A stretch of DNA of 64,000 nucleotides from a virus. The position numbers and the translations under genes are program-made. Below, piece by piece: positions 36,801 through 45,100 of the stretch. How positions within the stretch are numbered: the first letter of the stretch is position 1; each line of letters starts with the position of its first letter. The notes under the pieces are model-generated. The model ran no database searches, had not been told where the DNA came from, and saw only the letters and a list, made by a program, of their open reading frames with translations. The stretch covers positions 1-64,000 of the IMG/VR virus record IMGVR_UViG_3300024180_000004; one strand, written 5' to 3'.

Positions 36801-36893
36801 ATCTCCTTCAAATCTATCTACCGTATTGTTATATTTTATATTTAAGTAGTCACCTTCTTTATTAAAGAATACTAAGCTTTTATGATTAGACAT
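30879..36893 (-). CDS. Giant tail/baseplate protein with beta-propeller and carbohydrate-binding-like segment
   Basis: The protein has 2004 residues. The N-terminal 850 are beta-rich, with many Tyr, Asn and Thr. Residues about 870-1225 repeat strands such as DNISVIDAYTGVYISTIYL, KVWIVDPVMNTIIETIEL and GDVYITYTNNPIISIYDSS, a YVTN-type beta-propeller. Residues about 1500-1700 (FMKNLIYPYIGSYKSIINAI) look like a baseplate wedge domain. Residues about 1805-1900 have WAPFTNYKKGDKVTYYGKLY and later YTVTTIVKYENEIFVYSG, like carbohydrate-binding modules with a W...Y..GD.V.Y..Y pattern. Late-motif spacing upstream and flanking tail genes support a virion role. Confidence 0.7.
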   Translation of the reverse strand: MSNHKSLVFFNKEGDYLNIKYNNTVDRFEGDLLFHQSSSDIYKTFGLYTMEYLPSFDYSTPGDLKLDKFQLFNELGVHFYGAKLGTFSITKIEPVNNDPNFYSKWIYGTDFERLFPVGTFIMFDTEFLEFTDLKKTYAVIGSKKGAIMIISELDNATFESTYYTDYTSSDYENIIIRGSNLIGTYNYIDSNYINNLSDWNETLFYEKYYNDKRLNIINSTSNDGVITVKNNQIPDAIHFEYYASDIPTDKNLIIELISRTDVPKIYDGGINITNGRIYFNNINDFPKILKPGREFKIVGSNLNKNFLSVSTIPSFTDNTSLTSYQIEEQVIHNNSIYECKMTYTQDYSDPNTMFITPDKNPEYWGKPTYTKVDQSLNDEVLNNTQFYLTTDRLYFEQTYTQSSSTTLAMASEKYKDDFKALNVDLYMDKGILKADLMYSSRYIDVNFYHTEIVDSCLINLGDREEFIINKAIELFNKPNDLTSTSSLTYNEYSQLSNLYDTEVNNCNSYKIGNTLQTNERLIEVKETLTQELNYDYSENFKYNIVFTDLDDFGLKVIINKNIYDEEISWIYSGAEPDMERTIDRTLRNWLKRYYIRLKELGIIAEVEYLGSYTSPFYNAIVLKSEYPNIPIDITRIEVGTTADYHIEHSRVLFNEIGSSITFIINDTPYQTQTIFGTFLDNTGATVSATSASASVKIPDIPKTLEQWILDHSLTLESYGIIVNNINNLIKFDVKRTDRRLDYTIKTGKLLLPGHTDYVITDKIKGNTGVIITGNEIILDSLSTESFEDLGFGTGRVVSINNTKYPLQDIKYNLLSVDPKALNLSYQGPFWGTEVNPCKSSGFITLAFDLGFSQTTCIVATGATGQGGPFNSIQYNDQMFGVSFNQNDYLSSNITLDLPGVDNLIDLKYIQLSNSMFVLGDNISVIDAYTGVYISTIYLTENGIDNSNSIKMDFNVYNNYLYCLSINKVWIVDPVMNTIIETIELASDAADLVSNPDNGDVYITYTNNPIISIYDSSNVLTTTIITPATDTRTGKMVYNSFEKDMYITTDADILLRINGSTRDIQESYNIPGLTQSSIFYEPVNESIYVYADTQLWRVDNGLTYSIVGITMSEFVDVIYNNLTGEMNISDKTYRFKSLNISDNSINIDKIPAVYGNLTLNQYDGGVYLASQTTNQILTIDSGTGNVIHTENSGALNTKIIYNPERKSVWTLQPGIKNIYEIQSTVNSEIELISVTGSSIDEGKYGTLDLNYIKPSDIWIKALECVRKPRENFEGDIPVKYYWKWIDDQSPEFFIYDLSGEQLESTGKYAYLGEKPLKDVPLNKYPNRDISKVYLPEYQQTIFNKVEYELSYIDDQDDISTEPSALELFIGFKADEEGAYKSQLQLYKKEEVEFSIVSTNTNDTNVSFETLTSNDYKRGKIKINQMSEETFTNKGLKVGQYLGVSIKDVTNTKNQYSSQNNGYIVKIKELYTKSIIVDFFNTQLDYFEKESSVIENYPKANDITYLKTTFKVIDREIGRFNTIGQTEIEDPRFKIELGNQGKNIGVNDIFIFKDYDIYEGGIDWNFLNSKRKELLFMKNLIYPYIGSYKSIINAINFFGYNDLQLNEYYRNIDVKSENFSKLFKVEIPDIFDNTVDGWNESDFIKHTFPNEKFEETNLMNLTYFITDKEGKNLLPYNIDEITIKLQGLKFWLKKNIIPLTHKILDITGKSYFTGGNQITHRVHDMRIIDIKENMTPITTKLNEVYLMPVNTGSTVYNCVLDFYSILEGVGSDKNPTGLVPPPKPYNDYKENLKLPEFFTIKIRTYKTYKEWAPFTNYKKGDKVTYYGKLYISTIDNNKVKSPRRYEDVSEWDSNSNYTVTTIVKYENEIFVYSGLGSQYDSTPPVLDQGDDKNWLNITEWKEIDLEPVQTIDEYRKIKTEPITGVTQSIISLSDIGSHKEPIVSPFNFTIDSNIDPFITIEVTSENGYGSVYRDRKNYEIRGLKDLQEPIGELDVIGPFQPITPIF

Positions 36894-36910
36894 TATATTG
36901 AATAGTTTTT

Positions 36911-36924
36911 GTTATATATTAAAA
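36911..36924 (-). promoter_or_regulatory. Putative late promoter motif
   Basis: On the minus strand the bases read TTTTAATATATAAC, an exact consensus copy, about 17 bases upstream of the ATG of the 2004-residue gene. Confidence 0.5.
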
Positions 36925-36971
36925 TAGTGGTTCTCGATAATAATATATAGAGTATAAAAATATAAATAACT

Positions 36972-37433
36972 ATGAGTAAAATTGATAAGATGGAGAAATT
37001 CTTAAAAGAAGAGAAGCCTAAAATGGAGAAGGATCTTGAGGTTGGTTTTGATATTGAATCTTTTGAGAAAGAAGAAGATACGGATACTCTTGGATTTAGA
37101 TCAGAGTTTGAACCAATCACTAAAGGTAAAGAGAAAGCTCTTAAAAAAGAAATACAAGTAACTACACCAGGATTAAAGAAGTCTATCAAAAAGTTTGAGG
37201 ATTTTAAAATCTCTATCTCTGTTGATGAAGTAGTACCAGAAGAAGATGTTGTTATGGGTGGTTTGGCACCTAATGAAGAAGAATCTTGTGTTGTTTGTGA
37301 ATGTAATCCTTGTGAGTGTGGTCAAGAAGAAGGTTGTTCAAATTGTGAATGTAATCCTTGTGAATGTGTATCTACATCAGATGATAGTGAAAAGGTTGTC
37401 AGATTTGAAGATTTTTTAAAAAGTATAATGTAA
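36972..37433 (+). CDS. Cysteine-rich protein with two ECNPCEC motifs and internal tag copies
   Basis: The protein has 153 residues. The N-terminal half is acidic and lysine-rich. At about 63-76 it has SIKKFEDFKISISVDE and at the end VVRFEDFLKSIM, both similar to the shared tag. Residues about 104-132 hold CVVCECNPCEC and, after a short spacer, CSNCECNPCEC: ten cysteines in two matching sets, which suggests a bound metal. The next tagged gene starts two bases after its stop. Role unknown; a scaffold or core protein that binds metal is a guess. Confidence 0.75.
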   Translation: MSKIDKMEKFLKEEKPKMEKDLEVGFDIESFEKEEDTDTLGFRSEFEPITKGKEKALKKEIQVTTPGLKKSIKKFEDFKISISVDEVVPEEDVVMGGLAPNEEESCVVCECNPCECGQEEGCSNCECNPCECVSTSDDSEKVVRFEDFLKSIM

Positions 37434-37434
37434 T

Positions 37435-38004
37435 ATGAAACATATAAAACAATTTGCGGATTTCTCCGAAGGTTTAAAGTATCATTTGGTAAATTCTATG
37501 CCAATCACTGAAAATGTTTTTAGACCAGGTTCTAAACAATTCTTTTCTATATTGGAAGAAGCTAGAAATCTTTTTGATGAGGGTGCTTTAGTACTTGAAG
37601 GTATTGATAAAGAATTATACGAAAATACTGAGATTGGGTGCTTTGGTACTTTTAATGGTGAAAGAGTCCCTTTAGATATTCCAATGGAAGTTGAGGAAGA
37701 ATTGAATGAGGCTGAATATAAAGGTAAAGAAGTAGAACTTAATAAACCTATGAGAAGTTCAGGTCCTAAGAAATATCAAGTTTATGTTAAAAATCCAAAA
37801 ACTGGTAAAGTTAAAAAGATTTCTTTTGGTGATGTTAAGGGTGGATTGACAGCAAAGGTGAGTGATCCGGATGCTAGAAAGTCATTTGCCGCACGTCATA
37901 AATGCTCTACAAAAAAAGATAAGACTACCGCGGGCTACTGGGCGTGTCGTATAAATCGGTACGGTCACCTTTGGAATAATAAAACCTATCCAGGTTTCTG
38001 GTAA
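37435..38004 (+). CDS. Tagged protein with conserved C-terminal basic module
   Basis: The protein has 189 residues and begins MKHIKQFADFSEG. Residues about 110-189 form a module with YQVYVKNPKTGKVKKISFGD, then RKSFAARHKCSTKKDKTTAG and YWACRINRY, which I recall from many large-phage proteins of unknown role (DUF5872-like). The two cysteines and clustered basic residues suggest a metal or nucleic-acid site. A packaged core protein is the best inference from the tag. Confidence 0.8.
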   Translation: MKHIKQFADFSEGLKYHLVNSMPITENVFRPGSKQFFSILEEARNLFDEGALVLEGIDKELYENTEIGCFGTFNGERVPLDIPMEVEEELNEAEYKGKEVELNKPMRSSGPKKYQVYVKNPKTGKVKKISFGDVKGGLTAKVSDPDARKSFAARHKCSTKKDKTTAGYWACRINRYGHLWNNKTYPGFW

Positions 38005-38048
38005 TCTAAGTGAGTTGGATTTCCTTTTCTATTTTTATATAAACATGT

Positions 38049-38309
38049 ATGAAACCATTTCAAGAAACAAAAATAAGTGATAATACATTCATCAGAGAGT
38101 TTAGTCAAAATACTGATTCTGGAGAAATGACTTGGCATCGTGATAGAGAAAATCGCGTAATAGAATGTATTGGAGATACTGATTGGATGATACAAATAGA
38201 TAATGAACTTCCTAAGAAAATTGAAGGTGAGATACTTATACCGATGGGTATTTATCATAGACTTATAAAGGGTACTGGTGATTTGAAAATAAAATTATTA
38301 AAGTTATAA
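38049..38309 (+). CDS. Small cupin-like protein
   Basis: The protein has 86 residues. WHRDRENRVIECIGDTDWMIQ, then EGEILIPMGIYHRLIKGTGD and KIKLL, match a small cupin-type family common in large phages. The two histidines, in WHRD and IYHR, sit where cupin metal ligands occur. The role is not known. Confidence 0.75.
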   Translation: MKPFQETKISDNTFIREFSQNTDSGEMTWHRDRENRVIECIGDTDWMIQIDNELPKKIEGEILIPMGIYHRLIKGTGDLKIKLLKL

Positions 38310-38464
38310 AATTGAAAAAGATTTTAAAGGAAAACTTAATGTTTTTATTAATAATCTAGGAATTGAAGAGCGTGAAAGGTTTGGGTTAATATCAGATGAG
38401 GGTAGATCCTAAATTAAATTACGATTTATATATTGAAGACCGTTCATAAGAGTGGCCTTTATAT
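38310..38464. other. Intergenic stretch with a probable gene remnant
   Basis: An open plus-strand frame without a start codon (KIEKDFKGKLNVFINNLG, then EERERFGLISDEG) ends at TAA near 38412 and looks like the tail of a lost gene. A weak hairpin at about 38437-38461 (GACCGTTC / GAGTGGCC) resembles a decayed copy of the terminator family. Confidence 0.35.
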
Positions 38465-38614
38465 TTATTTAGCATATCTTCTTTCGTATCCTTTAACTTT
38501 GTATTTATTTCGACCAATTGGATGTCCGCCTTTATTATAATTTTTATAAACATAACTTCTACTGACACATCCGGTTAATGTTAAAATTAGTGTAATATAT
38601 ATTATTCTTTTCAT
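38465..38614 (-). CDS. Small lipoprotein
   Basis: The ORF encodes 49 residues. MKRIIYITLILTLTGC is a lipoprotein signal with lipobox LTGC, so Cys16 would be lipidated and the basic Tyr/Lys/Arg-rich mature part (33 residues) would sit in the periplasm or outer membrane. Its ATG overlaps the stop of the upstream gene (TAATG). Phage lipoproteins of this size act as outer-membrane spanins or block superinfection; neither can be decided here. Confidence 0.7.
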   Translation of the reverse strand: MKRIIYITLILTLTGCVSRSYVYKNYNKGGHPIGRNKYKVKGYERRYAK

Positions 38615-38754
38615 TAGTATCTATACTTATACAATATTTCGGTATGTATATTTTGTGGTTTTTTTCTCGTATAGTAAGTAATACCAAATCTATTTCTGAC
38701 TTTATACCACTTACCACCAATTATTTTCCTATATGATTTTATATATCTTAACAT
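38614..38754 (-). CDS. Small basic protein coupled to gp47-like gene and lipoprotein
   Basis: The ORF encodes 46 residues beginning MLRYIKSYRKIIGGKWYKV; it is Tyr/Lys/Arg-rich. Its ATG directly follows the stop of the gp47-like gene and its TAA overlaps the lipoprotein ATG, so the three form a coupled unit. No family is recognised. Confidence 0.6.
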   Translation of the reverse strand: MLRYIKSYRKIIGGKWYKVRNRFGITYYTRKKPQNIHTEILYKYRY

Positions 38755-39888
38755 TTAATCAATTTTTGATTTGTAATTCTCATTATAAATTCTTATTACT
38801 TCATCATACTCACTTAATATCCCATCTTTGAAATCAGGGTTCTCATATTTTTGTTTATCTATATATTCTCTAATGTAGGTTTCATATTCTAGCTTTATAG
38901 ATATATCCATAGATTCTTCATCTATCTCTACCGCTTCTGAAATAATATCTTCACCATCCTCATTCTTTTGTACTATATCATCTATATATTCAACAGATGT
39001 AAAATTACCTTTCTCTAACATCATTTCGAGCTTCCTACGAAGCTTTCTGTTGTTTATAAGTAGATTGTTTGATATTGCCAAATCTATGTAGTCCTTTGTG
39101 TCTTTAATCTCATCCAATCCATCGATATCCTCTTCTGTTATTACTCTGAACTTTCTGAATACTGGTGATATATTATTTGGAAAAAACTCTTCACTATCAT
39201 CTTCTGTGTTTATCACAAAAATGCCTTTTTGGTCGCCTGTATCATTTCTATCCATTTGAAAAATTGATCCAACAAATGTAAAACAATCATTTGATTGTAC
39301 TAAATGAATATGACCAGATCTTACTTTTTTAAAAGATTTAAAGTTTTCAATATCTATCTTATCGTTATTTCTGTGTGCTGCGGAGTTTAAGTGCATTTTA
39401 CAACCATTCAAATCTGAGTGACAGAATAAATAATCACAATTTTTATTTTCATCGATTACTTTTATTTGGTCTAACCTTTTCTCTATATATGGCATCATTA
39501 AAATATCCAAATTATTGAATTTTAATATTTTTGGGGAGTCATATATCTTTACATTTGGTATGTATTTGAAAGGTCTTATTGAATTTATTTCGGATGCACT
39601 TTTTGAGTACAAATCATGATTTCCTATTATTATATGAAGAGGTGCTATTTTTGATATTTCCTCAACTATATCCATACCATAGTTTAATAGGTTTATAGGT
39701 ATGATATTTCTATTGTCAAATAAATCACCTAAGTGTATGATTATATCACCTTCTTTTACTTCTCTTTTAAGAAGAGGTATTAGAAAATCTCTAAAATATT
39801 CTATATGTACTTTGTGCCATTTATCTGTAGTGTTTGGATAGCCTAACCCTATATGGGTATCTCCAATTAAAAATATTTTTTTACTCAT
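38755..39888 (-). CDS. Recombination nuclease subunit gp47 (SbcD/Mre11 family)
   Basis: The protein has 377 residues; T4 gp47 has 339. All calcineurin-like phosphoesterase motifs are present: GDTHIG (D10, H12), GDLFDNR (D55), GNHD (N90, H91), FCHSD and SGHIH. Gp47 pairs with the ATPase gp46 to resect DNA ends and degrade host DNA. Gp46 is not in this window. The C-terminal 130 residues are acidic and helical, the likely capping domain. Two tiny genes follow in the same transcript. Confidence 0.88.
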   Translation of the reverse strand: MSKKIFLIGDTHIGLGYPNTTDKWHKVHIEYFRDFLIPLLKREVKEGDIIIHLGDLFDNRNIIPINLLNYGMDIVEEISKIAPLHIIIGNHDLYSKSASEINSIRPFKYIPNVKIYDSPKILKFNNLDILMMPYIEKRLDQIKVIDENKNCDYLFCHSDLNGCKMHLNSAAHRNNDKIDIENFKSFKKVRSGHIHLVQSNDCFTFVGSIFQMDRNDTGDQKGIFVINTEDDSEEFFPNNISPVFRKFRVITEEDIDGLDEIKDTKDYIDLAISNNLLINNRKLRRKLEMMLEKGNFTSVEYIDDIVQKNEDGEDIISEAVEIDEESMDISIKLEYETYIREYIDKQKYENPDFKDGILSEYDEVIRIYNENYKSKID

Positions 39889-40026
39889 GTGTAAGGGATA
39901 GATATTTTTTTAATTATAAATATATAATGTTATATTAAAAAATGAGAGATAGTTGTGAATTATGATATATATCTTTGAGTGATTGGTTTAGGATATTGAA
40001 AATGGAAAAAAATTGTTTTTTAAATA

Positions 40027-40042
40027 TAATATATACATTATA
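40027..40042 (+). promoter_or_regulatory. Promoter-like 16-mer, first copy
   Basis: TAATATATACATTATA occurs here and again at 40079, 52 bases apart, upstream of the tail tube gene. The 241-base gap before the tube gene holds no ORF. Confidence 0.45.
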
Positions 40043-40078
40043 GTAAAATCCTTTTGAAAACAGAAGGTAAAAAAATAT

Positions 40079-40094
40079 TAATATATACATTATA
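40079..40094 (+). promoter_or_regulatory. Promoter-like 16-mer, second copy
   Basis: Exact repeat of TAATATATACATTATA, 35 bases upstream of the ATG at 40130. Two tandem late promoters would suit a highly expressed tube gene. Confidence 0.5.
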
Positions 40095-40129
40095 ATTGTT
40101 AAGCAATTACATAAAAATAAATAAAAAAT

Positions 40130-40750
40130 ATGCCATTACCACACTATACGCAGATTTCAAATGTTGGTTCACCAGGTGGACCAGGTACATTACCAGATGA
40201 GGTTGTATACACTAACCTTTTTGAGGTTACTTTTGTATTACCAACTATTCTTCAAGCACAAAAGAGAGATGCTCTTTTATTGTTAGAAAATGCAACAAAG
40301 ATAAGTTTAAACTTAACAGAGCATGATGTTGCAGAGAAGGTTCAGAGATTTAAATACTCAACTAGAGCATTCTATGCCACTCCTACAAAGACTCATGGTA
40401 ACTTAACAATTCCTTTTCAGGTTAACGTTAATAACAATGGTTCTATGGAGGTTTGGAATACTTTGAAAGCTTGGTATGATTTACTTTTCAACTCTCAAAA
40501 TGGATCTCTTCACTACAAAAGTGATTTGATTGGTACTATTATTGTTAATCAACATGATAAAAAGGGTGTTGTGTTAAGACGTGTTACTTTCCAAAACTGT
40601 CAGCTTTTTAAAGTTGCTGGTTATGATCTTGATTGGGCATCTAATGGTATCATTGAGAATGTTTCTGCCGAATTTGTTTATGATTATTTCATTGATGAAT
40701 ATATCGATTCGGGATTCTCTATCAATCCACCACTTGCGTCTGGATATTAA
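40130..40750 (+). CDS. Tail tube protein (gp19-like)
   Basis: The protein has 206 residues; T4 gp19 has 163. The beginning DEVVYTNLFEVTFVLP, the centre TIPFQVNVNNNGSMEVWNTL and the end YDLDWASNGIIENVSAEFVY match the gp19 tube fold, which stacks as hexamer rings inside the sheath. It has its own putative double promoter and its own terminator, consistent with high expression. The sheath gene is 1.4 kb away on the other strand. Confidence 0.8.
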   Translation: MPLPHYTQISNVGSPGGPGTLPDEVVYTNLFEVTFVLPTILQAQKRDALLLLENATKISLNLTEHDVAEKVQRFKYSTRAFYATPTKTHGNLTIPFQVNVNNNGSMEVWNTLKAWYDLLFNSQNGSLHYKSDLIGTIIVNQHDKKGVVLRRVTFQNCQLFKVAGYDLDWASNGIIENVSAEFVYDYFIDEYIDSGFSINPPLASGY

Positions 40751-40765
40751 TATTGATATTAAAAA

Positions 40766-40797
40766 TAAAAAACCCACTTTTGGTGGGTTTTTTTTTT
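40766..40797. terminator. Bidirectional hairpin terminator
   Basis: AAAACCCAC / GTGGGTTTT stem with a nine-base T run on the plus strand, between convergent genes. Confidence 0.85.
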
Positions 40798-40800
40798 ATT

Positions 40801-41019
40801 TTAAAATTTTGGCATACTCATATTATTTGTAATGTTTGATGCGTTTTTCATCATTGAATTTGTATCAGGCATTGATTGTTGTTGATCATCCTCATCTTTC
40901 TTCCTTTGATTATCCTCCTCTTCAACAATTTCATTGACAATCTTAATATTCTCTTCGAACATCCAAAAGGGCCATTCATTCATTGAAACTTCCTGAGTGT
41001 GAAAATGTTTTTGAAGCAT
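40801..41019 (-). CDS. Small protein following the gp26-like gene
   Basis: The start chosen is the ATG at 41019, four bases after the gp26-like stop, giving 72 residues (MLQKHFHTQEVSMNEWPFWM). An upstream start at 41115 would overlap the gp26-like gene by over 90 bases and is less likely. The N-terminal half is a compact aromatic segment; the rest is acidic, Gln-rich and Met-rich low complexity. Its place suggests a small hub-assembly or chaperone protein. Confidence 0.6.
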   Translation of the reverse strand: MLQKHFHTQEVSMNEWPFWMFEENIKIVNEIVEEEDNQRKKDEDDQQQSMPDTNSMMKNASNITNNMSMPKF

Positions 41020-41023
41020 TAAT

Positions 41024-41974
41024 TTATTTTTCAATATATGCTTCAAAGGCATCATGAATAACGAAAATACCTGAAGCTCCGTTGGGAAACTGCATATCTG
41101 TGCGGACCTCCTCACCGCACGTGCAAGTTTTTTTAAGTTCTTTTATACCAAAAGTCATTTTACTAACTGCAGCATTTAGAAATTGAAATGATATATCATC
41201 CATTCCCTCAAATTCTACAAGTTTTGCTTTTATACCATCATAAGTAATTGATGATCTACCACCCATCATAAATGGTATTATTTTTAAGAAAGAAAGATTT
41301 GGACTTTTCTTTTCACTATTTTCTTTCATTATGTATTCTGTGAATGCCTTCTGTAATCCAATATTTGGTGGTGTTAATTCAAATGACTTACCATTAATAG
41401 CCTTGAAATGATATGATCCATTAGATTGGTTATAAAACTTTTTAAGTTTCTCATCTATTTCATGGAAAATAAAATTTTCTTTTTTAAGTTCGATTTCATT
41501 CTCTATTCCACATGTACATCTTGTGGTGGTTTTTAATGAGTTTCCTTCTTGAAAAGTTAACTCTCTTATTAAGAATACTAAAAATAACCTATCTTGATCC
41601 TTAATATCGAGATATGATGCAACTCTACCATCGTTATATTTAACTCTGACACATGCTTGTAATATATCATTCATTTTCTCAACTATATCATAGAAGTTAT
41701 TATCATCTACCATAGAATATGCCTGAATCTCTCTAACTTGAGCAGGTCTTACCATAAATAGAGTTCCTGCTGGATAGAATTGACCACAAGGTAGTTCTCT
41801 GATATCAAAATTAAAATATTGTAAATCGGTCACTCTAGTACTCTCCACTATAGGTTTCTCCACTATAGGTTTCTGTGGAATATCACTATTGAAACTATTT
41901 GTTGGTGTGGTATTTATATCTTGAAGATGTCTTTTTAAGTAATCTTCTTCGCTCATTTCTTGTTCTTTAGACAT
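41024..41974 (-). CDS. Baseplate hub protein, gp26-like, with two Cys pairs
   Basis: The protein has 316 residues against 208 in T4 gp26. After a disordered start (to about 50), IRELPCGQFYPAGTLFMVRP begins a domain that matches the T4 baseplate family (PF12322) in order: strand, VREIQAYSMVDD, DILQACVRVKYNDG, DRLFLVFLIRELTF. Two CxC pairs (RCTCG at about 153-157 and TCTCG at about 285-289) suggest a bound zinc. The C-terminal NGASGIFVIHDAF is typical. It would sit in the central baseplate hub. Confidence 0.65.
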   Translation of the reverse strand: MSKEQEMSEEDYLKRHLQDINTTPTNSFNSDIPQKPIVEKPIVESTRVTDLQYFNFDIRELPCGQFYPAGTLFMVRPAQVREIQAYSMVDDNNFYDIVEKMNDILQACVRVKYNDGRVASYLDIKDQDRLFLVFLIRELTFQEGNSLKTTTRCTCGIENEIELKKENFIFHEIDEKLKKFYNQSNGSYHFKAINGKSFELTPPNIGLQKAFTEYIMKENSEKKSPNLSFLKIIPFMMGGRSSITYDGIKAKLVEFEGMDDISFQFLNAAVSKMTFGIKELKKTCTCGEEVRTDMQFPNGASGIFVIHDAFEAYIEK

Positions 41975-42190
41975 AATGTATATTATTATTTTTTAGAATA
42001 TATATTAGATATATTCTTTTCTCTTATATATCTTAAATCATGTAAAGTTTACATATTATATACACATTTTTTATTACCTGTATTATATATTCTATGATAA
42101 CCTATTTCATTCATTATTTCCTCTTCTGTCTTTTTGTTTAAACAAAAAAAGTCCCAAATTTCTTTGGGACTTTTTAATTTTAGTTTATTT
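41975..42190. other. Gap with terminator and short decayed frame
   Basis: Apart from the terminator at 42143-42175, this 216-base gap holds only A/T-rich sequence and one minus-strand open stretch of about 30 codons (KKTEEEIMNEIGYHRIY) without a clear start. Minus-strand TATATATT motifs near 42000 and 42030 could be promoters for the gp26-like gene. Confidence 0.4.
42143..42175 (-). terminator. Hairpin terminator after the sheath gene
   Basis: AAAGTCCCAAA / TTTGGGACTTT stem flanked by A and T runs, directly downstream of the sheath stop on the minus strand. Confidence 0.85.
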
Positions 42191-45100
42191 TTATGCAAAT
42201 CCACCTGCTGAAATAGCACCAGTTCTAAGTATTGTTACATTGTTGACAATGATTCCCATACCCTTAATTGGTTCTACATAAGTATCAAGTACACCAATTT
42301 GGTTATCGATAACCTCTGTTGTATTATTCTCTTCATCCATTTTATTGAAGTAGTTATATAAACCATTTTTACTTACGTAAGTCTCACAAATTACATCAGC
42401 TCTAAGTTTTATTTCAGATCTGATATCTGGTGTATTGTATCTCCATTGGAAGTCCAATAACATTCTTGACAATTCTCTTTCAAGTTCTATCAATACCTCT
42501 CTAACGTGAATGTAAGAAAGAGCAGATTTATATAATGTTTGTGCAGTATTTTCGGTCTCAATAACATTCCCTCTATTTCGTTTGAAAACGATTGGATTTA
42601 TTTGTGCACCATTTAACCATTCTATATCAGATGGTGTTAAATCCATTTCTAACCCAGCGATATTTGTAATTCTACCATTAGTAACACCTGCTGCTATAGT
42701 CCAAGGTGTTATAGATCCAACATTTGATATATGTTTTCTCATATATGTTGTTGCTACGTGAGCTGCTGGTGGCATATCCAATGGTCTACCATTATCATTA
42801 ACTGTTAAATATGGCATGAAGTAACCAACGCAAGTTGTACCCTCACCATCACCGAATGAGTAAAGGAATGCTGGTCCACTCTCAGGATCTGCACCTTTTG
42901 CGATAAACTCTGCTTGAAGAACACCTTCAGAGTTTACGAATGTAGGTGAACTTGAGTTTTTGAATGACTTCATAGATGGCATGTTTAAAAATCCAAATGC
43001 ATCTAATCTATCACCACATATATCAACCAATTGTTGTTTTGATCTCTCTGTTAAACCTAATCCAAACGAATCTACTAAATATCTGAAGTCAATTGCTTCT
43101 TTGTTAGTTAATGCCTTAAAAATAGGAGTTCCTTTTGCAGTAAGATTTAATAATGTATTTTGTCTAGCTTCGGTACCATCTGGTAAAGATGCTTCTCTTA
43201 CTCTAAATCCTTTTAATGGTATTGCTTTATAAGTGGTAGCATAATTATCTACCGTTTTATATCTTGTAGTTTGTAAGTCTGTTCCGAATGCAATAACTTT
43301 AATCTCTGAATCACAAGTTATCTCTACTAAGTCTACATTTCCTGAGTATTGTCTTTTAGAAACAATTCTAGTAAGTTTTCTTGGGTATTCCCCTGCTACT
43401 AGTGTATTTTCGTCATAGAATGCCTCTAAGAAATCACCAACTTTAACTTCTGTATATCTTGCACCATTAACAAGAACCTTATTAGGAACTTGAGTATATC
43501 CTGTTGGTACCTCAATTTCTAAAGTTTGTTTGTAGTTTGATATTGCAGATTGTATCTCTATTGTACCTGCGGTATTTGTATCAACTTCTTCAAATGCTGT
43601 GAAAGTTTCATCCATAAAGTATGTATTTAACTTACCATCTGTATCTAAATACATTTTAAGGTAATGTTTTGTGTTAAAATCTTCAATTATAGAAACATTT
43701 TGAACTCTTTCATATGTAGTATTTTCACTTACTTTATAAACATAGTTGAATATACCTGCACCATCATCTATAGTGGATATTAAATTATCAGATATTATTG
43801 TAAATGTTCCTGTGTTAGTAATTGCACTTGGTATAGATATAATATCATATAATTCTAATGCCGGATCTTCAGAAGAGTTGAATGCTATATAATCATATCC
43901 TGCTGCAGATGAAGTTGGTCCTACATTTATACCAGCTGTCAATCCAAATACCGAAACTGGTGACTCGCCATTGAAGAAGTAGATATCACTTATAAATTCT
44001 TCACCACTTACATATGGTAAGTTATTTGCATTTTGTAAGATACCAAAAGGTATTCTGTTTGTATAGAAGAAATCTCCTGTGTTTATACTACCATTTTCAT
44101 ATTTTGTATAGAAGTTAGATTCTAAACCTACAACACCATATCCTGTTTCTGTTTCTGCAACTTCATTTTGAGTTTTAACACCTTTTGATCCGATTATGAA
44201 TTCGTTATCCACTGTATATAAAACTAAAAATCCTTCGATAACATCTGATAATTCTACTGATGTTAAACCAGTGTTTAATACGAATGATTTATCTTGTGTT
44301 GTAGATGTTACTATATCTGTTATTGTCATTCCAGAAAGACTAGCCTTTTTACCACTAGTGTAGTTTAAAAGCATTGTCATTTTATCTTTATTAGTACTAT
44401 CTATAAGTTCCACTAATCTATTGAACATTATAAATCTTCTATATTGTTCGTAGTTTTTAACACTTGGAGATGCATCGGTATCTAAGAATGTTACTTTAAT
44501 AGATCCTGATCCTAAATCTTCTACTAAATAGTCTGTACCAACTTCAAAGTTTTTGAATCCATCTTCATCAATATTTACATTTGTGAAACTTGGAGTTCCT
44601 GAAATCTCTTGTTGGTAAACATCAAATGTTACATAACCTAATACAATATCGGTAGATGCAACTGTTGGATTTGTTGAATTGGAACTATTTACAACTTTGA
44701 AACTACCTGTAGAATCTAACACGAAAGTAGAAACGTAACTAGCAGTCGAACTACTATATACATAGTTATCCGTAGAAATTGATAATGTAACAGGATTTGA
44801 ATCTAATTCAACCATGTTATCACCAACTACTGAGAATGCAATTGCATCAGTGTTTAATAATGAATATGTGGCAACAATTGAGTTTGTTCCAAAAGATGGT
44901 GATAATTCACCTAAATAGTCTGCGGCTACATTATAAACATATCCTTCTGAGAAGTATGATGTTCTGTTGTTACCATTTGCAACCCATCCATTCACTTTAG
45001 GTGTACCATATGTATGGTTAGTACCCTGTGAATTATATGCCCAAGATGCAGAACCACCTAATAGAGCAGTTACGTTACCTGGTAAATCTAATGGAGTTGA

